Part shown: in pieces, positions 9,777-18,258 of the stretch
How the letters are laid out: every line of letters starts with the position of its first letter
How positions within the stretch are numbered: the stretch's first letter is position 1
Origin: Azonexus sp.
GTDB lineage: Bacteria > Pseudomonadota > Gammaproteobacteria > Burkholderiales > Rhodocyclaceae
DNA: 64,000 nucleotides
Direction: 5' to 3'
Assembly: GCF_030824335.1 (NCBI RefSeq)
Contig: NZ_JAVBXX010000007.1
Span: 62,001 to 126,000, forward strand
Notes under the pieces: model-generated
The model's input: the letters and a program-made list of their open reading frames with translations, nothing else
Told to the model about the DNA's origin: nothing
Database searches by the model: none
Made by a program: the position numbers and the translations under genes

Positions 9777-10133
9777 ATGCAAAAAACCGCCAAAGGATTT
9801 GTTGCGAAATTGCTGGCAGGGAGTGCTGCCACGGTGATTGCATTTTCTGCCCAGGCACTGGATGTCGACGCTGCCAAGGATTTGATGAAGCAGAATAAAT
9901 GCACCCAATGCCATGGCGTTAACAAAGACAAGGATGGTCCGGCGCTACAAAAAATTGCCGCCAAATACAAGGGCAAGGCGGATGGCGAGGCCCGCCTGAT
10001 CGAGCATCTGACGACTGCCCCGACGGTTAAATTGTCCGATGGCAGCGAAGAGCAGCACAAGGTGGTAAAGACCACGCCGGCGAAGGATTTGGCGCAGGTG
10101 AAAAACCTGATCCAGCACATTCTGTCGTTTTGA
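9777..10133 (+). CDS. Small periplasmic monoheme c-type cytochrome
   Basis: 118 aa with a signal peptide (about 1-25, ending FSAQALDV) and one heme motif, CTQCH. Size and pattern fit a class I cytrochrome-c-like fold (cytochrome c551/c552 type). No methionine occurs after the heme motif, so a Met sixth ligand is impossible. The His in SDGSEEQHK is a candidate distal ligand (inference). It lies between napC and a second napC-like gene, which suggests a role in the same periplasmic electron chain. The ATG at 9777 is chosen because it opens directly into the signal peptide. Confidence 0.85.
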   Translation: MQKTAKGFVAKLLAGSAATVIAFSAQALDVDAAKDLMKQNKCTQCHGVNKDKDGPALQKIAAKYKGKADGEARLIEHLTTAPTVKLSDGSEEQHKVVKTTPAKDLAQVKNLIQHILSF

Positions 10134-10175
10134 TGGGTATGCAGGATTTTCCGGTATCTGTTTTCCGTGTGCGCC

Positions 10176-10784
10176 ATGACCGTTTCCAGTGAACGCCCGA
10201 ACCGTTGTCGCCGTTGGTGGGCGGTTTTGCGTCGACCGGCCGCCAGGTATTCCTTGCTGACCTTGCTGCTGGCGGGATTTGTCTCCGGCATTTTGTTCTG
10301 GGGCGCCTTCAATACCGGTATGGAGGCGACGAACACGTTATCGTTCTGCATCGGTTGCCACGAAATGCGCGACAACGTTTACGTGGAATACAAGGAAACC
10401 ATCCATTACCAGAATCGTACCGGGGTGCAGGTGGTTTGTTCGGATTGCCATGTCCCGCGCGACTGGGCCCATAAAATCGTGCGCAAGCTGGAAGCCAGCA
10501 AGGAAGTCTGGGGCAAGCTGACCGGGATCATCGATACGCAGGAGAAATTCGAGGCGCGGCGGATGACGATGGCGACGCGTGAGTGGGCACGCATGAAAGC
10601 CAGTGATTCGCGTGAGTGCCGAAATTGCCACAGTTTTGATGCGATGAGTGAGGAACTGCAGCGCAAGACGCCGTTCAAGAAGCATATGTCGGCAAAGGCC
10701 GAAGGCAAAACTTGTATCGATTGCCACAAGGGAATTGCCCACCGTTTGCCAAAAGAATATGAAGAACCGGAGGACGACGAGTGA
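10176..10784 (+). CDS. Second NapC/NirT-family tetraheme cytochrome c
   Basis: 202 aa. One membrane anchor (about 22-42) and four heme motifs (CIGCH, CSDCH, CRNCH, CIDCH) align along the whole length with NapC at 8902. It shares FWGAFNTGMEAT-like, HEMRDNVY-like and [13 protein letters not shown] segments. It probably also oxidises quinol, handing electrons to NapB, to the neighbouring monoheme cytochrome or to another reductase. It ends in an acidic tail (EEPEDDE) that NapC lacks. Start taken as the ATG at 10176; a GTG at 10167 is possible. Confidence 0.9.
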   Translation: MTVSSERPNRCRRWWAVLRRPAARYSLLTLLLAGFVSGILFWGAFNTGMEATNTLSFCIGCHEMRDNVYVEYKETIHYQNRTGVQVVCSDCHVPRDWAHKIVRKLEASKEVWGKLTGIIDTQEKFEARRMTMATREWARMKASDSRECRNCHSFDAMSEELQRKTPFKKHMSAKAEGKTCIDCHKGIAHRLPKEYEEPEDDE

Positions 10785-10913
10785 GTTTCTGCACCACTCA
10801 GGGGCGCGGCCGAGCCTCGTGTTACAAAATTGTGTCGTTCGCCTGTAGTAGAATGTGCCCCAAAATCATAACTACAGCGTCAATTGGGCGCTTTATCAGG
10901 GGCGAGGGAATAC

Positions 10914-12035
10914 ATGTTCTGGAGCGGCAAGGAAAAAATCAGCACATTGGAACGTGAACTGGCGGTAAGCACACGTAATGAACAAGCATTAGCGCACGAA
11001 GTGGAGTCCTTGAAGCAGGCATTGGCGCAGCAGTCTGCCGAACGCGCACAAAAGGATGCCGAGTGCGATAACTTGCAGGCCATCTTGCGCAATCTGGCCT
11101 TGTTCAGCCAGTCCCTGAGCAGTTCGCAGGGCAGTCTCGGGCAGATGGCCAATCTGCTCAAGGAAGAAAAGAAACAGGCGGTCGAAGCCGCTGAAGTCTC
11201 AGCCAGCAGTGGTCAGACGACGACGGAAATCGCGGCCAATTTGCACCGCCTGGCTGAAGGTTCGGCCCGCGCTGCACAGGATGTCGATGCACTGGCGCAT
11301 CAGGCGACGGAAATCGGCGCAATCGTTCAGTTGATTCACGAAATTGCCGATCAAACCAATCTGCTGGCGCTCAATGCTGCCATCGAGGCGGCGCGTGCCG
11401 GCGAGGCTGGGCGCGGTTTTGCGGTCGTGGCCGATGAGGTGCGCAAGCTGGCCGAGCGTACTGCCAAGGCAACCAAGGATATCGACGGCCTGGTCAGCGG
11501 CATCCGCAATGATTCATCGCAAGCCAAGGAAGCGATGGAAAGCCTGGCCACCATGGCGAATCAATACAGCGAGCGCGGCAATCGGGCAACCGACGACATG
11601 AATCGTCTGATTTGTCTGTCCCAGAAGATGGAACACATCATCGCCGGCAGTTCGCTGAAGAGTTTTGTTGAAGTGGCCAAGGTCGATCACCTGGTGTTCA
11701 AATTCCGCATCTATCTCGGTTTGTTCGGACTGGAAGCGGTTGACCCCAATACGGTGGCCTCGCACACGACCTGTCGTCTCGGCAAGTGGTATTACGAAGG
11801 CGAAGGGCGCGAGTGTTTCAGCCGGCTTGATGGTTATCGTGAGATCGAGGCACCGCATATCGATGTGCATCGCTATGGTATAGAAGCCCTGCGTGCCAGG
11901 ATCGCCGGTAATAGCGGGGACATGCTGCGGCATGTCGAGGCTATGGAGCAGGCCAGTTTCCGGGTGCTCGATAATCTGCAACGCATGGCCGAGGTGGCGG
12001 ACACCGACCCGAGCGTTCTTTGTATTGCCCACTAA
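10914..12035 (+). CDS. Soluble methyl-accepting chemotaxis-like protein with C-terminal CZB domain
   Basis: 373 aa with no membrane segment. An N-terminal coiled coil (about 8-55) leads to an MCP signalling domain whose hairpin tip is recognisable ([20 protein letters not shown]). The C-terminus is a chemoreceptor zinc-binding domain (about 255-345), with His in DHLVFK, the Cys of [13 protein letters not shown] and the HxxVH-type IDVHRYG. CZB domains bind zinc and are known to respond to hypochlorous acid or redox state. Here it may tune taxis or another Che-type output. The ATG at 10914 follows a GGGGCGAGGG purine tract. Confidence 0.88.
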   Translation: MFWSGKEKISTLERELAVSTRNEQALAHEVESLKQALAQQSAERAQKDAECDNLQAILRNLALFSQSLSSSQGSLGQMANLLKEEKKQAVEAAEVSASSGQTTTEIAANLHRLAEGSARAAQDVDALAHQATEIGAIVQLIHEIADQTNLLALNAAIEAARAGEAGRGFAVVADEVRKLAERTAKATKDIDGLVSGIRNDSSQAKEAMESLATMANQYSERGNRATDDMNRLICLSQKMEHIIAGSSLKSFVEVAKVDHLVFKFRIYLGLFGLEAVDPNTVASHTTCRLGKWYYEGEGRECFSRLDGYREIEAPHIDVHRYGIEALRARIAGNSGDMLRHVEAMEQASFRVLDNLQRMAEVADTDPSVLCIAH

Positions 12036-12047
12036 GCTGAAATTTTT

Positions 12048-12073
12048 CCGGCCCCGCTGATCGGCGGGACCGG
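12048..12073. terminator. Bidirectional hairpin between the CZB receptor gene and ilvN
   Basis: CCGGCCCCGC (12048-12057) pairs with GCGGGACCGG (12064-12073) with one mismatch. A TTTTT run at 12043-12047 serves the leftward ilvN transcript, and TTGTTCGTTT serves the rightward one. It sits between convergent genes, as expected for a shared intrinsic terminator. Confidence 0.7.
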
Positions 12074-12086
12074 TTGTTCGTTTCGA

Positions 12087-12398
12087 TCAGGCGCGGAAGA
12101 AATCTTCCAGTTCGGTAAATACCGCATGATCGGCCCGGTGGCGACGTACCGCCACCACATCCTCCAGCTTCTCCACTTGCCGGATCATCTGCGGCAGGCG
12201 GTCATCTTCATTGACCAGCAGCCAGATCCGGCTTTGCCGCCCGTCACCGACCGGCAGGCAGAGGATGCCTTCGACGTTGCAGGCGCGGCGGGAAAACAGT
12301 CCGACAACGTGCGACATCACGCCGGGATGATTGGCGACATCGATTTCCAGCACGGCACGGGCCAGTTCGTTTTGTTCGTTACGGTTGATCGCGTTCAT
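12087..12398 (-). CDS. ilvN: Acetolactate synthase small (regulatory) subunit, IlvN type
   Basis: 103 aa, the short IlvN length (E. coli IlvN 96 aa) rather than the roughly 160 aa IlvH length. It is a single ACT domain ([22 protein letters not shown], then CNVEGI) of the kind that binds valine and controls the catalytic subunit. It starts just after the ilvB stop, with GGAG upstream of the ATG at 12398, so the two are translated together. It shares the valine attenuator upstream of ilvB. Confidence 0.92.
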   Translation of the reverse strand: MNAINRNEQNELARAVLEIDVANHPGVMSHVVGLFSRRACNVEGILCLPVGDGRQSRIWLLVNEDDRLPQMIRQVEKLEDVVAVRRHRADHAVFTELEDFFRA

Positions 12399-12399
12399 C

Positions 12400-14070
12400 T
12401 CAGGCTCCAATCATGTCGCGGTTGGCGGCGCCCGGCGGCACCATCGGATAGACCTTCTGTGCGGCATCGATGCCGGCATGGATCAGGCACGGGCCGGGAC
12501 GGGCAATGGCTTCCTGCAGCGCGGCGCAGGGATCGGCCGCCTGATCGAGGTCGACCGCAGCAATGCCGAGGGCCCGGGCGACGCCGATGAAATCCGGCAT
12601 GGCCTGGAATTCCGAGGCAAACAGGCGTTGACCGTAGAACAGCGTCTGTTGCTGGTGCACCAGACCGAGTACGGCATTGTTCATCAGCACGATTTTGACA
12701 TTGACTTGCTGCTCGGCTGCCGTGACCAGTTCCTGGATGTTCATCAGGATCGACCCATCGCCGGTAAAGCAGACGACGGTGCGTTGCGGTTGGGCGAGCG
12801 CCGCACCGATGGCCGCCGGAACGCCGAAGCCCATGGTGCCGAGTCCGCCGGAGGTCAGCCACTGGCGGGCACGGCGCAGCGGGTAAGCCTGGGAAACCCA
12901 CATCTGGTGCTGGCCGACATCGGTGGCGATCACCGCTTCATCATCGAGACAGGCGGCAACGCTGCGGATCAGGCCGAAATGTGAGCGTGGATTGTCCAGG
13001 TCGGGCAGGGGCTGCGGGTGCGCCGTTTTCAGTGCATTGATGCGGTCGACCCAGCGATTGCGCGGATTTTCGCTGACCAGCGGCAGCAGTCGCTGCAATG
13101 CTTCGCCGACATCGGCGACGATGCCGATATGGGCGCTCTTGATCTTGTCGAGTTCGGCCGGATCGATATCGATATGGATGATCTTCGCCTGCGGGCAGAA
13201 GGCGGCGACCTTGCCGGTGGCGCGATCGTCGAAACGTGCGCCGACGGCAATCAGCAGATCGCATTCGTCGAGCGCCAGGTTGGTGTACGGCGCGCCGTGC
13301 ATGCCCAGCATGCCGAGTGACAGCGGGTGATCGACCGGCATGGCACCCAGTGCCATCAAGGTCATGACGGTGGGCAAATTGGCCTTTTCAGCGAGGTCGA
13401 CCGCAAGATTTGCCGCATTGGCGTGGATGACGCCGCCACCCAGATAAAAAATCGGCCGTTCGGCTGCGGCGATCATCGCGGCGGCCTGTTCCAGCTGCAC
13501 CGACGGAGCTGCCGGTGCGGGCAGGGCGCACCCGGCGGCAGGCCACTCGGCGACTTCGATGGCGCGGCTTTGCACATCTTTCGGGATGTCGATCAACACC
13601 GGGCCGGGGCGGCCGGAGGCGGCAATGGCGAAAGCGCGGGGGATGACCTCGAGCAGTTCTTCGGTCGAAGAAACGAGAAAGTTGTGCTTGGTGATCGGGA
13701 TCGACAGGCCGTAGGTGTCCACTTCCTGGAAGGCATCGGTGCCGATCATGGCTTTCGGCACCTGACCGGTAATCGCCACCAGCGGGATCGAGTCGAGTTT
13801 GGCATCGGCAATCGCCGTCAGCAGGTTGGTGGCGCCGGGGCCGGAGGAGGCCATGCAGACCGCCACCTCGCCGGTCGCGCGGGCCATGCCCTGGGCGATG
13901 AAGCCGGCGCCCTGTTCGTGGCGGGCCAGCACGTGCCGTATTGCGGTCGACTGCCCTAGGGCATCGTAAATCGGCAGGATGGCGCCGCCGGGATAACCGG
14001 TGACGATGCGGATGCCTTGGCGTTCGAGCAGACGCACGGTGATCTGCGCGCCGGTGAGGGTTTCGGTCAT
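12400..14070 (-). CDS. ilvB: Acetolactate synthase large (catalytic) subunit
   Basis: 556 aa thiamine-diphosphate enzyme that makes acetolactate or acetohydroxybutyrate, the first common step of valine, leucine and isoleucine synthesis. The N-terminal TPP domain has the catalytic Glu in [12 protein letters not shown] (about 50). A central FAD/linker domain carries GMLGMHG, and the C-terminal TPP-binding motif [12 protein letters not shown] lies near 438. AGGAGA precedes the ATG at 14070. The operon structure (valine leader peptide, terminator, ilvB, short ilvN) matches the E. coli ivbL-ilvBN arrangement. Confidence 0.95.
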   Translation of the reverse strand: MTETLTGAQITVRLLERQGIRIVTGYPGGAILPIYDALGQSTAIRHVLARHEQGAGFIAQGMARATGEVAVCMASSGPGATNLLTAIADAKLDSIPLVAITGQVPKAMIGTDAFQEVDTYGLSIPITKHNFLVSSTEELLEVIPRAFAIAASGRPGPVLIDIPKDVQSRAIEVAEWPAAGCALPAPAAPSVQLEQAAAMIAAAERPIFYLGGGVIHANAANLAVDLAEKANLPTVMTLMALGAMPVDHPLSLGMLGMHGAPYTNLALDECDLLIAVGARFDDRATGKVAAFCPQAKIIHIDIDPAELDKIKSAHIGIVADVGEALQRLLPLVSENPRNRWVDRINALKTAHPQPLPDLDNPRSHFGLIRSVAACLDDEAVIATDVGQHQMWVSQAYPLRRARQWLTSGGLGTMGFGVPAAIGAALAQPQRTVVCFTGDGSILMNIQELVTAAEQQVNVKIVLMNNAVLGLVHQQQTLFYGQRLFASEFQAMPDFIGVARALGIAAVDLDQAADPCAALQEAIARPGPCLIHAGIDAAQKVYPMVPPGAANRDMIGA

Positions 14071-14121
14071 GAACTATCTCCTGAAGGTTTCTGGCGTTTT
14101 CCGGCGGTTTTCGCTGGGCTA

Positions 14122-14159
14122 TAAAACAAAAACCCCCGCCGGTTGCGCCGGCGGGGGTT
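14122..14159 (-). terminator. Attenuator terminator of ilvBN
   Basis: On the minus strand AACCCCCGCCGG (14159-14148) pairs perfectly with CCGGCGGGGGTT (14142-14131) around a CGCAA loop, followed by TTTGTTTTAT. It lies between the valine-rich leader ORF and the ilvB start. This is a strong intrinsic terminator in the position expected for transcription attenuation. Confidence 0.9.
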
Positions 14160-14184
14160 GGTAAATTCTGCTTGCTTGGCTCTT

Positions 14185-14316
14185 TTACCCGGTCCGCGAC
14201 GGCGCGTTCATAGTGACAACTACGACGCCTACTACGACTACGCATACGACTGCGCGAGCACCAACCGGTTCCACTGCCAAGGCAGTTTCAGCGAGGAGGT
14301 GACGGGTAGCGTTCAT
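14185..14316 (-). CDS. ivbL: ilvBN operon leader peptide (valine-rich, IvbL-like)
   Basis: 43 aa reading frame on the minus strand, ATG at 14316, TAA at 14187-14185. Residues 23-34 read VVCVVVVGVVVV, ten valines in twelve residues. The C-terminal end, MNAPSRTG, resembles the end of E. coli IvbL, which also ends in Asn-Ala-Pro after a valine run. The stop codon is 25 bases upstream of the perfect terminator hairpin. Ribosome stalling at the Val codons when charged tRNA-Val is scarce would be expected to prevent termination and let ilvBN be transcribed. No clear Shine-Dalgarno is visible. Confidence 0.85.
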   Translation of the reverse strand: MNATRHLLAETALAVEPVGARAVVCVVVVGVVVVTMNAPSRTG

Positions 14317-14427
14317 GCGGTTGTCCGGTACGGGAAAGTTTTGCGAAGACGAACTATGGCTGAAGATTTTCCGGAATTCAACACCTTGATGAACAGGGGT
14401 ATTGATTTCCGAGCCGAAACTTGACCG

Positions 14428-14901
14428 TTAACGATCCACGGCGTTCTGCAAAGCTGCCGCACTGCAGGCGTAATCCGCTTTGCCCAGCTTTCCTGCGGTA
14501 ACCGGAATCAGCGTTACACAGGCTTTTTGCCTCGGCCAAGCGGCGAGGTCGCTTTCTTCCCGGCCGAGAATGATGTTGTAGGGTTTTTCGCGCAATTTCG
14601 GCAAGGCAAACATCCGGCTGATCAGGCCGGGCATTTTGTGAATGTCGGCCAGGTAGACTTGTCGCGTTTCCTGTAGCCAGTTGCCGGCTTTGGCGTCAAG
14701 CAGTGCCGTCATCAGTTCAGCGGCGGCATTATCTGCAGCAAACAGGATGCGCCGCGTGTTATCCGGGATGTCGGCCGGTTTGTCATGCTGGTTCTTCAAT
14801 GCAAGCACGGGTACCGGCGCACCTTCTTGTAGCGGGTTTTGCGCCAAGGCTGATAGCGAACTGCAGGAGAGGAGGAGGGATAGGGCCAACTTGATCAACA
14901 T
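14428..14901 (-). CDS. Secreted thioredoxin-fold-like protein of unknown function
   Basis: 157 aa with a signal peptide (about 1-20, ending LSALAQNP). The segment EGAPVPVLALKNQHDKPADI resembles the first strand and loop of AhpC/TSA-like thioredoxin folds. There is no CxxC motif: the two remaining cysteines are distant (ACVTLIP and YACSAAA) and may form a disulfide. Probably periplasmic. It is a single gene, divergent from the HDOD pair at 15110. Confidence 0.7.
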   Translation of the reverse strand: MLIKLALSLLLSCSSLSALAQNPLQEGAPVPVLALKNQHDKPADIPDNTRRILFAADNAAAELMTALLDAKAGNWLQETRQVYLADIHKMPGLISRMFALPKLREKPYNIILGREESDLAAWPRQKACVTLIPVTAGKLGKADYACSAAALQNAVDR

Positions 14902-15109
14902 GTGTTTTCCTGAGGGTTGTCCGGATTAAAAAGTCGCCGTGCTCACTGGCAGACGTCAAGCGGTCTTTCCGGGTGGTTCATCCTAACAATTTTTCTACCC
15001 GTGTGGCGGTATTCGGCCTGTGCCCGGATGCGCAAACTATGCCTTGACGCTCCTGTTAAAAAACTACAAGATTTGTCGTAAATATCAGTTTTTCAGGCAT
15101 CGGAGCATC

Positions 15110-15436
15110 ATGAAACAGCGTTTGCGTTATCTCCCACTATCCGACATCGAGGAGGGTATGGTGCTGGGGGCTGGGCTGACGATCTCGGTTAATGGCGTGA
15201 CCAATTTCACCTTGCCGGCCGGACATGCGCTGACCGAGTCGAATATCCGCCAGATTGCATTGCGCCATGGCGAATTCGTTTGCATTGCCGAAGAAGATAC
15301 GCGTTCCGATGAAGCCTATGCCGCAGATCTGGCGATTACCCGGTGCCGGCTGGAGCAGATTTTTTCGCGGGCTGATCTTGCCCAGCCATCGATTGCCGGT
15401 TTGTATGCTGCCGTGCTGGCTTACCGGAGTCTTTGA
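15110..15436 (+). CDS. Small protein preceding an HDOD protein
   Basis: 108 aa. The N-terminal segment LRYLPLSDIEEGMVLGAGLTI, with an internal HALTESNIRQIALRHGEFVC, resembles the small beta-domain found in front of HD-GYP or HDOD output domains, here as a separate chain. The start is the ATG at 15110, after CGGAG. Its stop overlaps the next ATG by one base (TGATG), so the two are translated together and probably function as one regulatory unit. Precise function unknown. Confidence 0.7.
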   Translation: MKQRLRYLPLSDIEEGMVLGAGLTISVNGVTNFTLPAGHALTESNIRQIALRHGEFVCIAEEDTRSDEAYAADLAITRCRLEQIFSRADLAQPSIAGLYAAVLAYRSL

Positions 15437-16275
15437 TGTCCTTGCACTTGAGCGAAAGCGAAATCGTTGCTCGCGCCTCGTTGTTGCCGGCCTTTCCCAG
15501 CATTGTTAACGAGATTTTGCAGAAGCTGGATGACGATAACGCGACCATCGGTGCCTTGATCCATCTGGTTGAGCGCGACCCCGTGATCGCCGCGAACGTG
15601 TTGGCGATGGCCAATGCGGTGGCGATGGCCGGACGTACGCAAAGGGACGTTCACGACATACAGGTTGCGGTTTCGCTGATTGGCTTGGCGAAAGTGCGGG
15701 AAATCGTACTCGGCGTCAGTCTGGCCAGTTTTGCCCGAGATGGTCGGTTGGGCAATTATTTCTGGGAGCACAGTGTCGCCGTGGGCGTTGCGGCGCAGGA
15801 ACTGGCGCGACTTGCCCGTTGCTCAGTCGATTACGCGCTGGTCTGTGGCTTGTTGCACGATATCGGCCAGCTTTTCATGGCTCGCTGTTATCCGCTTGAA
15901 TTCCAGATGGTGCGCATGAGCATGGAGCGCGATGCAACACTGGATCTGCTTGACGCCGAACGTCAGCATTTCGGTCTGGACCATTGTGCCATCGGGACCA
16001 TTCTGGCGAGTGCCTGGCGTCTTTCCCCATCCGTTGTTGCTGCGATTCAACATCATCATGATATGGAACCACCGGCCGATAAACTGGTTGCCGTGACGCA
16101 TGTCGGAGAAGCCTTGGCCAATGCGCTGGATCTGGCCCGTCACGACGAGGCACGGGTACTTAATCTGTCTGCCAGTGCATGCGATCTTCTGGGAATTGAC
16201 TGGAGTGAAAATCTCAATTATCTGTTTGGCAAGATAGAGGCCAGGGCGCGTCAACTCTGTCGAATCTTCAGTTGA
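15436..16275 (+). CDS. HDOD-domain signalling protein
   Basis: 279 aa. It is an HDOD domain over most of its length: LPAFPSIVNEILQKLDD, then LVERDPVIAANVLAMANA and a cryptic HD region (VCGLLHDIGQLFMA, AIQHHHDME). HDOD proteins are HD-superfamily members used as regulatory domains in nucleotide and stress signalling. An HD pair is retained (LLHDIGQ), but the GYP motif of c-di-GMP phosphodiesterases is absent. Translationally coupled to the upstream 108-aa gene. Confidence 0.87.
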   Translation: MSLHLSESEIVARASLLPAFPSIVNEILQKLDDDNATIGALIHLVERDPVIAANVLAMANAVAMAGRTQRDVHDIQVAVSLIGLAKVREIVLGVSLASFARDGRLGNYFWEHSVAVGVAAQELARLARCSVDYALVCGLLHDIGQLFMARCYPLEFQMVRMSMERDATLDLLDAERQHFGLDHCAIGTILASAWRLSPSVVAAIQHHHDMEPPADKLVAVTHVGEALANALDLARHDEARVLNLSASACDLLGIDWSENLNYLFGKIEARARQLCRIFS

Positions 16276-16317
16276 AAACGCCCGGCCTTGCCGCTTTTTC
16301 CTTGCCGAGTGGGCGAT

Positions 16318-16860
16318 TCAACGGCCTTGCTGCTTCATCATTTCGCGCATCTGCGGGTTGTTCATCATCTCCTGCATGTTGAATTTGCCCATGTTCTGCA
16401 TCACTACATCACCCGGTTTCTGACCTGGTTTGCATGGCCCCAGCCAGCGGGCTTCCTGCACCATCTTCATTTCCTTCATGCCATTTTGTGGCGGATTGAA
16501 GCGGGTGACCATGTCGCTGCGATAGTTTTTGTTGAAATCGCCCGTGATCACCGCATCGGTCGTTGCCGTCACGCCATCGTGCCGGCAGACGGAGTGAATG
16601 CTGGTTTTGCCGATGCCCGGTTTGATTTCCATGACTGGGCAATCCACCTTTTTGTTTTTTTCCGCCGAATCCTTCATCAGGTTGTCACTGGTTTGATCAA
16701 CACACATCTGCAGCCCCTGGCCGGGCATTCCTTCCGGCATGCCGGACATCTGCGTCTTTATTTCCCATAGTCCGGATTTGCGCTGGGGCATATCCGCTGC
16801 GCAGGCCATCGATGCAAGTAGCGCACCGATCAGAGATAGCGTGATGCTGGAGGTTTTCAT
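16318..16860 (-). CDS. DUF3617-family periplasmic protein
   Basis: 180 aa. A signal peptide (about 1-21, ending SMACAAD) is followed by the DUF3617 pattern: RKSGLWEIKTQMSG, a conserved Cys in LQMCVDQ, CPVMEIKP and VCRHDG. The C-terminus is Met/Gln-rich (NMQEMMNNPQMREMMKQQ). Function of the family is not established. Monocistronic. Confidence 0.82.
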   Translation of the reverse strand: MKTSSITLSLIGALLASMACAADMPQRKSGLWEIKTQMSGMPEGMPGQGLQMCVDQTSDNLMKDSAEKNKKVDCPVMEIKPGIGKTSIHSVCRHDGVTATTDAVITGDFNKNYRSDMVTRFNPPQNGMKEMKMVQEARWLGPCKPGQKPGDVVMQNMGKFNMQEMMNNPQMREMMKQQGR

Positions 16861-16949
16861 GGCAATTTCTCCCGATAGTTAACGTGATTAATCCTAGCCT
16901 GCTTTGCGCCGGGCGTCATGGGATAATCCCGACTTTTTCGAGGCAGGGC

Positions 16950-17501
16950 ATGGCGCTCAAATCCACCGTTTTCAAGGCTGAATTGCAGGTTTCCGATCTC
17001 GATCGGGGGCATTTTGCCGAATACCCGCTGACCTTGGCACGGCATCCATCGGAAAATGATCAGCGCATGATGGTCCGTCTGCTGGCTTTTGCCATGTTTG
17101 CCGGGCCTGATCTCAACTTCAGCAAGGGCTTGTCGAGCGATGATGACTGCGCGCTGAGCGAAGTCGATCCTTCGGGTGTGTTACGGACCTGGATCGAAGT
17201 CGGGCAGCCCGACGAGACGCGCATCCGCAAGGGGTGCAACAAGGCGGATCGGGCCATTGTGCTGGCGTATGGCAATCGTACGGTCGACGTCTGGTGGCAG
17301 CAAATTTCGCCACTGTTGGCGCGTTTCGACAATCTGGAGGTGCTGCGTTTGAGCGCCGAAGAAACCGAAGCGCTGGGTGCGTTGGCCGAGCGTGGCATGC
17401 AGCTCACCTGCACGATCCAGGAAGGCACTATCTGGTTGGCCCGGGGCGAGCAGTCGCTGGAGTTGCATCCGGAAGTCTTGATGCGTCCGGCCGGCCGTTA
17501 A
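16950..17501 (+). CDS. yaeQ: YaeQ family protein
   Basis: 183 aa against 181 aa for E. coli YaeQ. It starts MALKSTVFKAELQVSDLDRG and keeps family segments (YPLTLARHPSENDQRMMVR, ADRAIVLAYG, WWQQI). YaeQ has a PD-(D/E)XK nuclease-like fold, but its biochemical role is not settled. The start is the ATG at 16950, where similarity begins. Single gene. Confidence 0.88.
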   Translation: MALKSTVFKAELQVSDLDRGHFAEYPLTLARHPSENDQRMMVRLLAFAMFAGPDLNFSKGLSSDDDCALSEVDPSGVLRTWIEVGQPDETRIRKGCNKADRAIVLAYGNRTVDVWWQQISPLLARFDNLEVLRLSAEETEALGALAERGMQLTCTIQEGTIWLARGEQSLELHPEVLMRPAGR

Positions 17502-17522
17502 GAGAAGCAGTGGCTCGGCGAT

Positions 17523-18242
17523 TTATCGCCGGAAAATATTGCCTAGTAATTCAATGCCGCTAACGATGAGATCGCCGATGGCGATTTCATCGACCTCCCG
17601 GTTCAGCATCCGATCACGTGCCAGACGGGATTTTTCCCGCTCGCGCAGCACAATCGCATTACCCAGCGCTTCGACATCGACTTTGCTGCGCTGGATTTCG
17701 GCGTGCTGGTAGCGCGCCAGCGCCTGTTCGATGGCCGTGCGGTCGAGAATGGCAATTGCCGCGCCACAATGCCGGCAGGCGTGATCTGTGCGGATATCCA
17801 CCGGGGCGCCGCAGCCCGTGCAATGTACGCTGCCTACCTGGGTTGCCAGCGTATTGACCTCGACGCGGGTCAGTTGCCGGACGAAGCCCTTTTCGATCAT
17901 GAATTGCCCGAAGGTAATGAAACGACCGTGTTGCTGCAGGCAACGGTGGTAGTTGAACTTGCCGCCTGGTTTGACGATATCCAGACCGTGCAGCAGACGT
18001 TCGTTGCAGCGAGGGCAATGCAATTGGCTGGACAGTGGCAGGCGTTGATTGTCGCGATGTTCGTGAATCAAACGGAACAGTTCGATGATGCCGCCCGGCG
18101 TGATCTGCACGCTTTCGTTTTCGTCGAACCAGATGCCCTGACAGGGGAAGCACAGGTCGAGCACGACCTTGCCGCCCAGCTTGCGTTCGAAGCTGTGCTT
18201 TTCAGCCGCTTGTCGGCACGAAGGGCAGGGTGTCGGTTTCAT
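17523..18242 (-). CDS. Multi-zinc-ribbon protein of unknown function
   Basis: 239 aa. The N-terminus has a TFIIB-like zinc ribbon (CPSCRQAAE to LCFPCQGIWFDENE). A second ribbon-like pair is CPRCNERLLHG, and a third is CTGCGAPVD with CRHCGAAI. The C-terminal 80 residues are charged, with a hydrophobic end (DLIVSGIELLGNIFRR). The zinc sites suggest a nucleic-acid or protein-interaction role, but no enzyme domain is visible. It lies immediately downstream of the U32 gene on the same strand, with a 16-bp gap. Confidence 0.75.
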   Translation of the reverse strand: MKPTPCPSCRQAAEKHSFERKLGGKVVLDLCFPCQGIWFDENESVQITPGGIIELFRLIHEHRDNQRLPLSSQLHCPRCNERLLHGLDIVKPGGKFNYHRCLQQHGRFITFGQFMIEKGFVRQLTRVEVNTLATQVGSVHCTGCGAPVDIRTDHACRHCGAAIAILDRTAIEQALARYQHAEIQRSKVDVEALGNAIVLREREKSRLARDRMLNREVDEIAIGDLIVSGIELLGNIFRR

Positions 18243-18258
18243 AGGGTTTTCAGTGGTT

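Noticed and set aside
13388..14245. 285-codon minus-strand frame crossing the ilvBN leader
   Set aside because: It overlaps ilvB in another frame and runs through the attenuator hairpin; the 43-codon valine-rich frame is the meaningful one there.
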